64,000 nucleotides of DNA from positions 62,001 to 126,000 of the forward strand of contig CAZIFL010000005.1 of NCBI GenBank assembly GCA_964539095.1. Reading direction: 5' to 3'. A program made the translations under genes and the position numbers. Source of the stretch: DAIPKP01 sp964539095. GTDB taxonomy: Bacteria; Synergistota; Synergistia; Synergistales; Aminiphilaceae. Under the pieces are notes generated by a model. That model was not told the origin of the DNA and searched no databases. It saw only the letters and a list, made by a program, of their open reading frames with translations. Positions 1-7,946 of the stretch are shown here, piece by piece. Position 1 is the stretch's first letter; each line of letters begins with the position of its first letter.

Positions 1-420
1 GGAGATGCCTGTACGAAAGGATTTATTCTCGACGGTTTTCCCCGTACCGCTCCTCAGGCGGAAGCCCTGGATGTACTTCTCCAGGAAATGGGGACCTCTC
101 TGGATAGGGCTATACTCTTTGATGTGGATGACGAGACTGTGGTCTCCCGGCTTACGAGCAGGAGAGTCTGCAGCAGCTGCGGAGCCATCTATAACGTTCA
201 TTTCGATCCTCCTCCGGAGGACGGAAGGTGCCGGAATTGCGGGAATCTCACCATCGTTCAGAGAAAGGACGATACCGAGGCAGTTATCCGTAAAAGGCTT
301 CAGGTCTATCACGACCAGACAGCACCGCTTATCGAGTACTACACCTCCCGGGGTCTTCTCTCCCGGATAGACGGAACGGGGCCTAAAGACGCAGTGCTGG
401 CTCTTCTCGCTGAGCGGTAA
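1..420 (+). CDS. adk: adenylate kinase, C-terminal part (cut by window edge)
   Basis: Adenylate kinase interconverts ATP + AMP and 2 ADP in the cytoplasm. The frame is open at the left edge, so only the last 139 residues are visible and the P-loop lies outside. The visible part holds FILDGFPRT (fragment residues 8-16, the AMP-side core motif) and the LID domain, in which CSSC and CRNC form two CxxC pairs that should bind structural zinc. It ends with a TAA 9 bp before map. The adk-map-infA-rpmJ order is the usual end of the bacterial spc operon, which supports the call. Zinc-LID forms are common in Gram-positive and many anaerobic lineages. Confidence 0.96.
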   Translation, partial: GDACTKGFILDGFPRTAPQAEALDVLLQEMGTSLDRAILFDVDDETVVSRLTSRRVCSSCGAIYNVHFDPPPEDGRCRNCGNLTIVQRKDDTEAVIRKRLQVYHDQTAPLIEYYTSRGLLSRIDGTGPKDAVLALLAER

Positions 421-429
421 TGTAAAACC

Positions 430-1227
430 ATGGGGCTTGTAAAAAAAGAACACGAGATCCTTCGTATGAGGCGCGCCGGACAGGTTGTGGGGGATGTACT
501 ACGAGCTATGAGGGATATGGTGCTCCCCGGAGTTTCTACCCTGGACCTTGATACCGAGGCGGAGCGCATCATTCGAAAAGCGGGAGGAATACCGGCATTC
601 AAAGGGTATCGGGTACCCGGTATTCCCTCTCCCTTTCCCGGAACGCTCTGTATTTCTATTAACGAGGAGATCGTTCACGGCATTCCGAAAAAAGAAAGAG
701 TGGTTCAGGAGGGGGATATCGTCAGCATTGATGTAGGAGTCGAACTTGAAGGCTACTACGGCGATGCGGCCTGCACCTTCGGGGCAGGTGAGATCTCTCC
801 TTTGCGGAAGAAGCTCTTGCGTGTGACCCTGGACTCGCTTCATGCGGCGTTGTCTGTAGCTCGCGAGGGAAAGACCCTTGGGGACATAGGACATGCGGTG
901 GAGACGGTGGTGATTTCCGAGAATTTTGGTCTTGTGCGAACCTATGCCGGTCACGGTATAGGAAAAAAGCTTCACGAATTCCCTCAAGTTCCGAATTACG
1001 GGAAGCCGCAAACAGGGGTGACGTTGAAGTCCGGCATGACCCTGGCCATAGAGCCCATGGTCATGACCGGAGGCGAGGAAGTTCTTGCGAAGGGCGATAA
1101 ATGGACTGTGGTTACCGCTGACGGTTCCGATGCTGCGCACTTCGAGCATACCGTGCTCATCTGCGACGAGGGAATCGAGGTCCTGACGCCCTGGGAAGAA
1201 TGGAAACCATCCCTGGCTGTATCGTAG
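430..1227 (+). CDS. map: methionine aminopeptidase, type I
   Basis: Removes the initiator methionine from nascent proteins in the cytoplasm. The 265-residue length fits type Ia enzymes without an N-terminal extension. The five metal ligands are visible at Asp101, Asp112, His175 (in AGHGIG), Glu208 (in IEPM) and Glu239 (in HFEHT), and the substrate-side His83 is in IVHGIP. Start ATG is 9 bp after adk; the RBS is weak, which suggests translational coupling with adk. It lies between adk and infA, as in many bacterial spc operons. Call is secure. Confidence 0.97.
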   Translation: MGLVKKEHEILRMRRAGQVVGDVLRAMRDMVLPGVSTLDLDTEAERIIRKAGGIPAFKGYRVPGIPSPFPGTLCISINEEIVHGIPKKERVVQEGDIVSIDVGVELEGYYGDAACTFGAGEISPLRKKLLRVTLDSLHAALSVAREGKTLGDIGHAVETVVISENFGLVRTYAGHGIGKKLHEFPQVPNYGKPQTGVTLKSGMTLAIEPMVMTGGEEVLAKGDKWTVVTADGSDAAHFEHTVLICDEGIEVLTPWEEWKPSLAVS

Positions 1228-1269
1228 TGCGGCAACCGAAAAAAAGACTTGAGGGAAGGTGAAGAATAT

Positions 1270-1488
1270 ATGGCAAAAGATGATGTCATTGAAGTTCGTG
1301 GTAAAGTAGTGGAGCCTCTGCCGAACGCCATGTTTCGGGTGGAGCTGGAGAACGGGTATAAAATTCTTGCGCACGTATCGGGCAAGATGCGTATGCATTT
1401 TATCCGAATCTTGCCGGGAGACAAGGTTTTGGTACAATTGTCCCCTTACGATCTTACACGGGGTAGGATCGTATATCGTTTTCGTTGA
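1270..1488 (+). CDS. infA: translation initiation factor IF-1
   Basis: IF-1 binds the 30S A site and helps IF-2 and IF-3 during initiation. The product is 72 residues, the standard size, and is a single S1/OB-fold domain (MAKDDVIEVRGKVVEPLPNA at the N-terminus, then the HVSGKMRMHFIRILPGDKV core). An in-frame ATG lies 21 bases upstream, but the ATG at 1270 gives the canonical MAKDD start and sits behind the purine-rich AAGGTGA at 1256-1262. Flanked by map and rpmJ in the conserved order. Confidence 0.96.
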   Translation: MAKDDVIEVRGKVVEPLPNAMFRVELENGYKILAHVSGKMRMHFIRILPGDKVLVQLSPYDLTRGRIVYRFR

Positions 1489-1558
1489 TCTCCTCTGACC
1501 GGATGGGGGCAGAGGCCCACTCTCCGGCAAGGGATTCTACAAGGGAGTGTGAATTATC

Positions 1559-1684
1559 ATGAAGGTGAAACCTTCGGTAAAGCCAATCTGTGAGCACTGC
1601 AGCATCATTCGCAGAAATGGCGTGGTGCGGGTGATCTGCAGCAAGAATCCCCGGCACAAACAGCGCCAGGGTGCAAGGAGGTAG
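1559..1684 (+). CDS. rpmJ: 50S ribosomal protein L36
   Basis: Short basic 41-residue protein of the large subunit. It begins MKVKPSVKPICEHC and carries the full zinc ribbon Cys11, Cys14, Cys27 and His33, so it is the C+ (zinc-binding) form. The purine-rich AAGGGAGTG at 1541-1549 lies upstream. The rpsM ribosome-binding site (AAGGAGG, 1675-1681) overlaps the last codons, indicating coupled translation. The gene is short but certain from its sequence and from its place between infA and rpsM. Confidence 0.95.
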   Translation: MKVKPSVKPICEHCSIIRRNGVVRVICSKNPRHKQRQGARR

Positions 1685-1691
1685 TCGGTTA

Positions 1692-2069
1692 ATGGCACGT
1701 ATTGCAGGTGTAGACCTTCCCCGGGATAAACGGGTGGAAATCGGTTTGACGTACATATATGGTATCGGCCTTACCACATCCCACAAGATTCTTGCGGTCA
1801 CTGGGATAGATCCCAATACCCGGATCAAGGATCTTACCGAGGAAGAGGCGGCAAAGCTTCGGGCGGAAATTCAGAATAACCACATGGTGGAGGGAGATCT
1901 CCGGCGCCAGGTGACCATGAATATCAAACGCCTCGTGGAGATCGGTTGCTACCGTGGTATGAGGCATAAGATGGGCTTGCCCGTCCGGGGTCAGCGTACG
2001 AAAACGAATGCGAGAACCCGGAAAGGTCCCAAGAGGACCGTGGCAGGCAAGAAGAAAACCGGCAAGTAA
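1692..2069 (+). CDS. rpsM: 30S ribosomal protein S13
   Basis: S13 of the small-subunit head, which contacts the P-site tRNA. The chosen start gives MARIAGVDLPRDKRVEIGLT, the canonical N-terminus, 125 residues in all. An upstream in-frame ATG at 1671 lies inside rpmJ and is rejected because AAGGAGG at 1675-1681 is placed for the ATG at 1692. The GLPVRGQRTKTNARTRKGP segment and the lysine-rich C-terminus are typical. First gene of the alpha-operon order rpsM-rpsK-rpsD-rpoA-rplQ. Confidence 0.97.
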   Translation: MARIAGVDLPRDKRVEIGLTYIYGIGLTTSHKILAVTGIDPNTRIKDLTEEEAAKLRAEIQNNHMVEGDLRRQVTMNIKRLVEIGCYRGMRHKMGLPVRGQRTKTNARTRKGPKRTVAGKKKTGK

Positions 2070-2095
2070 GGGCCGGCCTAAGGAGGTAACATCGA

Positions 2096-2488
2096 GTGGC
2101 CAAGCGGACTGTACGTAGAGGAAAGCGCAAAGAGAAAAAACACGTATCTCATGGGGTTGCCCATATTTACTCTACCTTTAATAATACCATCATCAGCTTG
2201 AGTGACCGCCAGGGGAATCTTCTCTCCTGGTCCTCGGGTGGAAACGTGGGTTTTAAGGGAACGAGAAAATCCACTCCTTTTGCGGCCCAGCTCGCAGCTC
2301 AGGCGGCGGGGAAGGTTGCTCAGGATCACGGGGTGGTGGAGATCGATGTGGTGGTCAAGGGGCCTGGCCCCGGTCGGGAATCTGCCATCCGGGCACTTCA
2401 GGCGACGGGGCTTCAGGTGAACGTCATTCGTGACGAAACCCCCATTCCCCACAACGGATGCCGGCCCCCCAAACGTCGCCGGGTGTAA
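2096..2488 (+). CDS. rpsK: 30S ribosomal protein S11
   Basis: S11 of the 30S platform, 130 residues. It starts with GTG at 2096 behind AAGGAGG (2080-2086). Family signatures include HIYSTFNNTIISLSDRQGN and the C-terminal PIPHNGCRPPKRRRV. The basic N-terminal extension (AKRTVRRGKRKEKKH) is usual. It lies 26 bp after rpsM and 48 bp before rpsD in the alpha operon. Confidence 0.97.
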   Translation: MAKRTVRRGKRKEKKHVSHGVAHIYSTFNNTIISLSDRQGNLLSWSSGGNVGFKGTRKSTPFAAQLAAQAAGKVAQDHGVVEIDVVVKGPGPGRESAIRALQATGLQVNVIRDETPIPHNGCRPPKRRRV

Positions 2489-2536
2489 CCCAGAACCATT
2501 CCCCGGTACTGGATAGTAAGGGAGGATACATTAAGA

Positions 2537-3163
2537 ATGAGTAGATATACAGGATCGGCATGCCGTCAGTGCCGTGCGGAAGGAACCAAGCTTTTTCTGA
2601 AGGGAGATCGCTGCTACACCGAAAAGTGTGGCCTCTCCCGGAGGAATGTACGGCCTGGGCAGCATGGGGCGAAGAGGATCAAGGTTAGTGACTACGGACT
2701 TCGGCTTCGCGAAAAACAGAAGCTTCGCCGTTTCTACGGCATGACGGAATCCCAGTTTCGCAGCGTCTTTGCCAAAGCCGCCAAGATGAAGGGCGTTACG
2801 GGGCACAACTTCCTCCAGACTCTGGAGAGACGCCTGGATAACGTGCTTTACCGCCTCGGTATCGGGGTGAGCCGCCGCCAGGCCCGGCAGATCGTATGCC
2901 ATGGTCATGTTTTGGTGAACGGACGGAAGGTGGATATCGCCAGTTTCCTCGTGAAGGTTGGGGATATTGTAGCGGTAGCCGAAAAGAGTAAGAACTCCCC
3001 TCTCATCAAGGAGAACGTGGAAGTCGCAGCGTCCCGGGCAATCCCCGAGTGGCTCTCCCTGAACTCCGAGAAGATGGAGGGATCCGTTGTCTCGTTGCCT
3101 GTACGGGAGCAGATTGATTCGCCGGTGAACGAACAGCTCGTGGTTGAGTTCTACGCTCGCTAG
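2537..3163 (+). CDS. rpsD: 30S ribosomal protein S4
   Basis: S4, a primary 16S rRNA binder in 30S assembly, 208 residues. The N-terminus carries four cysteines, Cys9, Cys12, Cys26 and Cys31, which form the zinc-binding C+ variant. The S4 RNA-binding domain is visible around ERRLDNVLYRLGIGVSRRQA and the following HGHVLVNGRKVDI. RBS GGGAGGA at 2520-2526. Part of rpsM-rpsK-rpsD-rpoA-rplQ. In many bacteria S4 represses its own operon, but no leader structure was examined here. Confidence 0.97.
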   Translation: MSRYTGSACRQCRAEGTKLFLKGDRCYTEKCGLSRRNVRPGQHGAKRIKVSDYGLRLREKQKLRRFYGMTESQFRSVFAKAAKMKGVTGHNFLQTLERRLDNVLYRLGIGVSRRQARQIVCHGHVLVNGRKVDIASFLVKVGDIVAVAEKSKNSPLIKENVEVAASRAIPEWLSLNSEKMEGSVVSLPVREQIDSPVNEQLVVEFYAR

Positions 3164-3187
3164 ACCCTGAGAAAAGGCGGAAAAACC

Positions 3188-4195
3188 ATGGAAAATCTCC
3201 AAATTGGGATCCATGTGGAGGCCGACAAAGCCCAGCCGGGAAAGCATGGCAACGTCATCGTGGAACCCCTCGAACGGGGCTACGGAGATACCCTGGGAAA
3301 CGCACTTCGTCGGGTGCTGCTCTCCTCCATTGGGGGAGCAGCTATCTCTGCCGTACGCATTGAGGGAGTGCTTCACGAATTCAGCACCGTTCCAGGGGTA
3401 AAGGAAGACGTTATTGAGATGATCCTCAATCTCAAGCATGTCCCCCTGCGCTCCCACAATGATGAAGTAAAGGTGCTGCATCTCGAGGTGGAGGGGCCGA
3501 AACGGATAGTGGCGGGGGATATCTCGCCGGATAGCGACATCGATTTCGTCGACCCTGAAGCATTCATCTGCAATCTTGAGGCGGGGTACACCCTCCGGAT
3601 GGATTTCTACATTGAGAAAGGTACCGGGTATGCTGCCATAGACCGTCCGAGGCCCGGCTATCTGCCGGTGGACGCTCTGCTCATTGATGCCATCTATTCC
3701 CCTGTGAAGAAGGTGAGCTACGAAGTGCAGAACGCTCGGGTGGGACAGCAGACCGACTATGACCGCCTTGTTCTCGACATCTGGACCAACGGTGTGGTTT
3801 CTCCCGAGAAGGCCGCGGGAGAGGGTGCTAAGATCCTTCGGGAACGTTTCTCTCTCATCTACATGTCTCTCAGCGGAAACTCTGATGACGGTCTCAAAGA
3901 TCCTCCGGGGCAAGGGGGAACTCCCCCTGTGGAGGTGATCCCTCCGGAGGAGAAGTGGGAGGATGCCTTTCTTTCCCGCCCCATCCGAGATCTGGAGCTT
4001 TCCATCCGGAGCGAGAACTGTCTGCTTCGGGGGGGGATTCAGACCGTGGGAGATCTCCTGCAGCGTCCTCGGGAGGAGCTTCTGAAGATTCGCAACCTCG
4101 GCAAGATCTCGCTCAAGGAAATTGAAGAGAAAATTGAGAAGCATGGATACTCCATGTACAGTGAAAAAGAAAAGAATAAAAGTCAGGATATATAA
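3188..4195 (+). CDS. rpoA: RNA polymerase alpha subunit
   Basis: Alpha subunit: the dimerisation platform for beta/beta' assembly and a contact for activators and UP elements. 335 residues. The N-terminal domain runs to about residue 230 (GYGDTLGNALRRVLLSSIGG is the classic dimer motif). A proline/glycine-rich linker (about 237-262) is followed by the C-terminal helix-hairpin-helix domain (IRDLELSIRSENCL, then IRNLGKISLKEIEEKI). The linker is somewhat longer than in E. coli. It lies 24 bp after rpsD and 20 bp before rplQ. Confidence 0.97.
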   Translation: MENLQIGIHVEADKAQPGKHGNVIVEPLERGYGDTLGNALRRVLLSSIGGAAISAVRIEGVLHEFSTVPGVKEDVIEMILNLKHVPLRSHNDEVKVLHLEVEGPKRIVAGDISPDSDIDFVDPEAFICNLEAGYTLRMDFYIEKGTGYAAIDRPRPGYLPVDALLIDAIYSPVKKVSYEVQNARVGQQTDYDRLVLDIWTNGVVSPEKAAGEGAKILRERFSLIYMSLSGNSDDGLKDPPGQGGTPPVEVIPPEEKWEDAFLSRPIRDLELSIRSENCLLRGGIQTVGDLLQRPREELLKIRNLGKISLKEIEEKIEKHGYSMYSEKEKNKSQDI

Positions 4196-4215
4196 AGCAG
4201 GAGGAGGCGCCTACA

Positions 4216-4569
4216 ATGAGGCATCGGATGGATCACAGCAAGCTTGGCAGAAGCGGTGCGCACCGAGGGGCTATGCTTGCGAATTTGGCAGCCAGCCTTT
4301 TCGTGAATGGTTCTGTGCACACCACTCTTGTTCGAGCAAAGGAGCTTCGCAGAACAGCGGAAAAACTTATCACCCGGGCTCGGGGAGGATCGCTTCAGGA
4401 TCGTCGCCTGGTTATTGCCCGGATGAATCACAAAGAGGCAGTGAACAAACTTTTTGATGAGGTGGCACCGAAGTACGTAGGGCGTCCCGGCGGCTATACC
4501 CGTATTGTAAAGACGGGATACCGCAAGGGGGACGCGGCCCCCATGGCGGTCATTGAACTGGTGGAGTAG
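4216..4569 (+). CDS. rplQ: 50S ribosomal protein L17
   Basis: L17 of the large subunit, 117 residues. Starts MRHRMDHSKLGRSGAHRGAM with the RBS AGGAGG at 4199-4204. The RAKELRRTAEKLITRAR and GGYTRIVKTGYRKGDAAPMA segments are family signatures. It is the last gene of the alpha operon and is followed after only 9 bp by the ECF transporter genes, so transcription probably continues into them. Confidence 0.97.
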   Translation: MRHRMDHSKLGRSGAHRGAMLANLAASLFVNGSVHTTLVRAKELRRTAEKLITRARGGSLQDRRLVIARMNHKEAVNKLFDEVAPKYVGRPGGYTRIVKTGYRKGDAAPMAVIELVE

Positions 4570-4578
4570 ATCCGTCAT

Positions 4579-5403
4579 ATGAAGGACCATGTGGTGTGTT
4601 CCTTCTCGGGGCTTTCGTTTCAATACCCCGGAAGTGACACACCCGCATTGTGCGATGTGACCCTGAACCTCCGTGCCGGGGAGTGGCTCTCTCTGGTGGG
4701 GTCTAACGGTTCAGGCAAATCCACCCTGGCAAAGATGATGAACGCCCTGCTGATTCCTACGCAGGGCCATTCTTATGTATGCGGTTATGACAGCCGGCTT
4801 CCGGAGAACCATCGGGCGATCCGGGAGCGGGTTGCCATGGTTTTTCAGAATCCCGAGAACCAGATCGTGGCGGTTACCGTGGAGGAAGATGTTGCCTTCG
4901 GCCCGGAGAATCTGGGGCTTCCCGAAGAATCTCTGAAGGAGCGTGTTGCCTGGGCCATTGAGGCGGCGGGTCTTCAGGGGTTGGAGAGGCAGCCCACGTA
5001 TGCCCTTTCGGGTGGGCAGAAGCAGCGCCTTGCTGTGGCAGGGGCCCTGGCACTCAACCCTCTCTGCCTCGTGCTGGATGAAGCCACCTCCATGGTGGAT
5101 CCCCAGGGGCGGAAGGATCTTATGGAGATCTTCCGCAGGCTCCACCGGCAGGAGGGGATGACGGTGGTGAACATTACCCATCGGCTTGAGGAGATCTGGG
5201 ATTCCGAGCGCATTCTGGTGATGGAGGAGGGGAGACTCCTCTGGGAGGGGACTCCGGAAGAGTTTCTCTGCGCTCCCCGGCAAAGCTGGGATCTCCCGGA
5301 TACGCCCATGATGGAGCTTGTTGCGAAGCTTGAGGCTCGGGGGGTGATCCGGAAGGGGGTTTTTCCTCTTCCTGGAAAGGTGGCAGATGCCTTATGTCCA
5401 TAG
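4579..5403 (+). CDS. ecfA1: energy-coupling factor transporter ATPase (EcfA1-type)
   Basis: One of two ABC ATPases of a group II ECF transporter, which powers uptake of vitamins or metals through interchangeable S-components. 274 residues. Visible motifs: Walker A GSNGSGKST (41-49), Q-loop MVFQNPENQ (Gln90), signature LSGGQ (143-147), Walker B LVLDEA (164-169), switch His in NITHRLEE. The stop overlaps the start of the second ATPase by 10 bp. No S-component gene lies nearby, as expected for the shared module encoded between rplQ and truA in many Firmicutes and relatives. Substrate therefore cannot be named. Confidence 0.93.
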   Translation: MKDHVVCSFSGLSFQYPGSDTPALCDVTLNLRAGEWLSLVGSNGSGKSTLAKMMNALLIPTQGHSYVCGYDSRLPENHRAIRERVAMVFQNPENQIVAVTVEEDVAFGPENLGLPEESLKERVAWAIEAAGLQGLERQPTYALSGGQKQRLAVAGALALNPLCLVLDEATSMVDPQGRKDLMEIFRRLHRQEGMTVVNITHRLEEIWDSERILVMEEGRLLWEGTPEEFLCAPRQSWDLPDTPMMELVAKLEARGVIRKGVFPLPGKVADALCP

Positions 5404-6227
5404 AATTTTCCCAGGTCTCCTTCAGCTATCACAAGGGAACCCCCCTGGAAAAAAAGGCTCTTCGGGATATCTCCCTCACGCTTCTTCCGGGGGAATGGAA
5501 GGCCGTGGTGGGGCATACGGGGAGCGGTAAATCTACGCTGGCCCAGCTTTGCAACGCCCTTCTTCTTCCCGAGGGGGGGCGTATTGAGAAGGACTCCCGG
5601 AGTTATGCGGCCATGGATAAAAAGGAGCTGCGCTTTCTTCGCTCCCAGGTGGGGCTTGTCTTTCAGTACCCTGAGCAGCAGTTCTTTGCGGAGACCGTGG
5701 AGGAGGAGATCTCCTTTGCCCCCAAAAACTGGGGGGTGCCACCGGAGGAACTTCCCCGAAGGGTAGCAGAGGCTCTTGAGATGGTGGGATTTCCGCAGGA
5801 ACTCTCCTCCCGGAGCCCCTTCGCTCTTTCGGGGGGGCAGAAGCGTCGGGTGGCCATCGCTTCGGTTCTTGCGGGGGAGCCGGAGTATCTCGTTCTTGAT
5901 GAGCCCACCACGGGGCTGGATGCCCGGGGGAAGAGAGAGCTTCTCCTGCTTCTGGAAAGTTTGCGGCATCGGGGGATGGGGATACTCCACATTACCCACG
6001 ACCTCGACGTGGCCCTCTCCTGGTGTGATAGAATTCTCGTGCTGCATGAGGGGGAGTCTGTGGCCAGAGGGACTCCCCGGGAGATTCTGGAACATCTTCG
6101 GGAGCATCCCATACGAGGTCTGGTTCTCCCCCCCGTGGCAGAGCTTTCCTGCATTCTCCGGGAGAGAGGATTATCCCTTCTCCTCACCAACGATATCCGG
6201 GAAATCCTGGATTTTTTTACGGAGTGA
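5394..6227 (+). CDS. ecfA2: energy-coupling factor transporter ATPase (EcfA2-type)
   Basis: Second ATPase of the ECF module, 277 residues. Walker A GHTGSGKST (40-48), Q-loop LVFQYPEQQ (Gln91), signature LSGGQ (145-149), Walker B LVLDEP (166-171), switch His in HITHDLDV. The FFAETVEEEISF stretch after the Q-loop is characteristic of EcfA/CbiO proteins. It begins inside the last codons of ecfA1 and ends 4 bp before ecfT, so the three genes should be translated in a coupled way and assemble as EcfA1-A2-T at the inner membrane. Confidence 0.93.
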   Translation: MSIEFSQVSFSYHKGTPLEKKALRDISLTLLPGEWKAVVGHTGSGKSTLAQLCNALLLPEGGRIEKDSRSYAAMDKKELRFLRSQVGLVFQYPEQQFFAETVEEEISFAPKNWGVPPEELPRRVAEALEMVGFPQELSSRSPFALSGGQKRRVAIASVLAGEPEYLVLDEPTTGLDARGKRELLLLLESLRHRGMGILHITHDLDVALSWCDRILVLHEGESVARGTPREILEHLREHPIRGLVLPPVAELSCILRERGLSLLLTNDIREILDFFTE

Positions 6228-6231
6228 CTTT

Positions 6232-7041
6232 ATGAAATTTCTCAACCATCTTACCCTGGGCCAGTATATACCCCTGGATTCCTTTGTGCATCATCTGGAC
6301 CCGAGATGCAAAATTCTGGGGGTGCTCTTCTTCATGACTGGCGCCTTTCTCGTACAAGATCCCCGTTTCTTTCTCTTCTGGGGGGGGATCCTCATGGTAT
6401 GTGCCTTTCTCTCCAAGCTCTCTCTGGGGATTCTTCTCCGAGGGGCCAGGCCCATTCTGATTCTGGTACTCTTTACGGTGGTGCTGCACCTCTTCTTCTC
6501 TGATGGAACCCCCCTCTGGTCGTGGGGGATCTTCCGTATCACCCGGGAGGGGATTGTGGGGGCCGCCCGGATGGGAATCCGGCTGCTCCTCCTGGTGATC
6601 TTTGCGGGGTATCTCACCCTCACCACCTCTCCCATGGAGCTGGCGGACGGTATGGAGTCCCTCTTCTCCCCCTTCCGAAAGTTTGGCTTTCCCGCTCATG
6701 AAATGGCCATGATGATGACCATCGCTCTCCGTTTTATTCCTACGTTGCTGGATGAGACCGATCGTATCATGAAAGCCCAGCTTGCCCGGGGAGCCGACCT
6801 TGAAGGAGGCGGGATCTTCCGAAGGCTCCGGGCCTTTATCCCTGTGCTGGTGCCTCTCTTTCTCATCGTCTTTCAGCGGGCGGAGGATCTTGCCATCGCC
6901 ATGGATGCCCGCTGCTATACCGGAGGAAAGGGACGAACCCGTATGCACCCTCTCAACTGGCACATGAGAGATTCCGGAGCGTTGCTCTTCTCCTTCCTGG
7001 TTCTTCTCTTCTCCCTTTCTGCGGAGAGAGTGGTATTCTAG
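6232..7041 (+). CDS. ecfT: energy-coupling factor transporter transmembrane protein EcfT
   Basis: Membrane scaffold of the ECF module, linking the two ATPases to S-components. The ATG at 6232 gives MKFLNHLTLGQYIPLDSFVH, the standard EcfT start, 269 residues; the frame is open far upstream but inside ecfA2. Hydrophobic segments lie at about 28-45, 48-64, 72-90, 115-132 and near the C-terminus. The coupling helix motif Ala-Arg-Gly is at 185-187 (QLARGADLEGG), the ATPase contact that defines the family. Followed after 4 bp by truA. Confidence 0.93.
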   Translation: MKFLNHLTLGQYIPLDSFVHHLDPRCKILGVLFFMTGAFLVQDPRFFLFWGGILMVCAFLSKLSLGILLRGARPILILVLFTVVLHLFFSDGTPLWSWGIFRITREGIVGAARMGIRLLLLVIFAGYLTLTTSPMELADGMESLFSPFRKFGFPAHEMAMMMTIALRFIPTLLDETDRIMKAQLARGADLEGGGIFRRLRAFIPVLVPLFLIVFQRAEDLAIAMDARCYTGGKGRTRMHPLNWHMRDSGALLFSFLVLLFSLSAERVVF

Positions 7042-7045
7042 GAAG

Positions 7046-7831
7046 ATGCATTATGCGATTCAAATAGCCTACGATGGAAGACCCTACTCAGGCTGGCAGA
7101 GGCAGGAGCGTTCCCGGGGAATCCAGGAAGAGGTGGAGAGGGCCCTCGGGGAACTCTCCTCCTGCGAGATTACCGTGGTGGCTGCGGGGAGAACCGATAA
7201 GGGGGTTCACGCCCGTGGTCAGGTGATCTCCTGCGAGCTTCCCCGCATCTGGGAGCCCCAGAGGCTGCGTCTCGCTCTGGATGCCCGTCTTCCCTCGTCC
7301 ATACGAACCATTCGGGTGGCTCCGGTACCCTCGAACTTTGATGCCAGGTATGATGCCCAGTGGCGGGAGTATATCTACTTCCTCTGGTTTGCCCGGTATA
7401 CCTACCCGCACCTCTCGGGATACTCCTGGTCTCTCTATCGCCCCTGGAAGGATGAAGCGGTGCGCCAGGGGTGCGCCTATCTTGAAGGAACGCATGATTG
7501 TACCTCCTTCTGCAGGGCGTCGGATCTTCCGGAAAATCCTCTACGTACCCTTTATCGGGTCTCGTACCATCGAAAGGGGGATTGGGGGTGGCTTCGGGTT
7601 CGAGGAAATGCCTTTCTCACCAACATGGTGCGCATCATAGTGGGGTCCCTTCACGAAGTGGGGTTAGAAAGGCGAGATCCCCTCTGGATACGAGATCTTC
7701 TGGAAGAGCGCCAGAACCGCGAGGCTGCGGGGAGAACCGCCCCTCCCGAAGGGCTCTTTCTCTGGAAGGTGGGGTACGAAAAGGATCTCTGGAATGCGTG
7801 TGTTCCGGAATCTGGAAAAGAAACGACATAA
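7046..7831 (+). CDS. truA: tRNA pseudouridine(38-40) synthase
   Basis: Converts uridines 38-40 of the tRNA anticodon stem to pseudouridine. 261 residues. The catalytic Asp51 lies in AGRTDKGVHARGQV, and other TruA blocks are visible (FDARYDAQWREYIYFLW, GTHDCTSFCR, FLTNMVRIIVGSL). Start ATG behind TAGGAAG. It closes the rplQ-ecfA-ecfA-ecfT-truA set, a conserved order. About 115 bp of non-coding sequence separates it from mreB. Confidence 0.96.
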   Translation: MHYAIQIAYDGRPYSGWQRQERSRGIQEEVERALGELSSCEITVVAAGRTDKGVHARGQVISCELPRIWEPQRLRLALDARLPSSIRTIRVAPVPSNFDARYDAQWREYIYFLWFARYTYPHLSGYSWSLYRPWKDEAVRQGCAYLEGTHDCTSFCRASDLPENPLRTLYRVSYHRKGDWGWLRVRGNAFLTNMVRIIVGSLHEVGLERRDPLWIRDLLEERQNREAAGRTAPPEGLFLWKVGYEKDLWNACVPESGKETT

Positions 7832-7946
7832 GGGAGCTTCCGGTGCAACGGCGCCATTTTCGGCGTGCTCGAAAAAACGTATATAAAACGCCTCTCCCTG
7901 AAAGCACACCTCCAGGGGAAGCCGTTTCTGGTAAGGGGGGTTTCTG

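Noticed and set aside
2531..4144. 537-codon open frame on the minus strand opposite rpsD and rpoA
   Set aside because: Antisense shadow of highly conserved genes; no motif of its own.
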